Source: an uncultured Jeotgalicoccus sp. (lineage in GTDB: Bacteria; Bacillota; Bacilli; Staphylococcales; Salinicoccaceae). Taken from it: a DNA stretch of 5,865 nucleotides. Below the pieces are notes generated by a model, which was not told the origin of the DNA, did no database searches, and worked only from the letters and a program-made list of their open reading frames with translations. Shown one piece after another: positions 5,821-5,865 of the stretch. Positions within the stretch are counted from its first letter, which is position 1. The number at the start of each line of letters is the position of its first letter. The position numbers and the translations under genes were made by a program. The stretch is from NCBI GenBank assembly GCA_947631305.1, contig CANRKV010000100.1, positions 1 through 5,865 on the forward strand, read 5' to 3'.

Positions 5821-5865
5821 AAACCGTCCGTAAATCTTGTTATTGAGATTTGCGGGCGGTTTTTT
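5821..5865 (+). terminator. Rho-independent terminator after the SBP_bac_5 gene
   Basis: A 17-bp stem pairs 5821-5837 (AAACCGTCCGTAAATCT) with 5846-5862 (AGATTTGCGGGCGGTTT) around an 8-nt loop and runs into a T tract that reaches the window end. Two positions (5827/5856 and 5831/5852) pair as U-G. They would be A-C mismatches in the opposite transcript, so the hairpin is built for + strand termination. It begins 18 bases after the stop codon, confirming the gene is transcribed alone or as the last gene. Confidence 0.95.

Overview
The window reads as a chromosomal segment of a low-to-moderate GC Gram-positive bacterium (Bacillota). Both binding proteins are lipoproteins with a lipobox cysteine at residue 20, the ribosome binding sites are strong G-runs, and the terminators are hairpin plus U-tract. 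A halotolerant member of the Staphylococcaceae (for example the Jeotgalicoccus/Salinicoccus/Macrococcus side) is my best guess. It rests on the acidic lipoprotein linkers and on a resemblance between the upstream repeat and staphylococcal intergenic repeats that I recall from memory. The genus call is low confidence.

Layout, all genes on the + strand. Positions 1-305 hold a tandem array of a 41-bp unit (seven full copies and a partial eighth) with an 82-bp higher-order period; the window opens inside it, so its true length is unknown. Positions 306-426 are an AT-rich leader with a decayed repeat-like piece, an extended -10 promoter and a G-rich ribosome binding site. Positions 427-3890 form a compact three-gene operon: a TAXI-family TRAP solute-binding lipoprotein, a membrane-anchored DUF1850 protein and a fused TRAP permease. 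The first two genes overlap by 11 nt and the second and third are separated by one base. A long two-part hairpin terminator closes the operon at 3903-3951. Positions 3952-4128 are an intergenic region with two 10-bp palindromes, a possible CodY-like box and a promoter. Positions 4129-5802 encode a single ABC-transporter peptide/glutathione-type (SBP_bac_5) lipoprotein, followed at once by its own terminator at 5821-5865.

The first three genes make a complete secondary transporter of the TRAP-TAXI type. The lipoprotein captures a solute outside the membrane, the fused permease moves it inward using an ion gradient, and the DUF1850 protein is a conserved but functionally unassigned partner. The fourth gene supplies the binding component of an ABC importer with no permease or ATPase gene in view. 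Since it is monocistronic, its partners must be encoded elsewhere. The window as a whole looks like a nutrient-uptake locus next to a variable tandem repeat. I did not find a convincing new defence, mobile or RNA system. The least explained elements are the repeat array, the DUF1850 subunit and the palindromes in the 3952-4128 gap.
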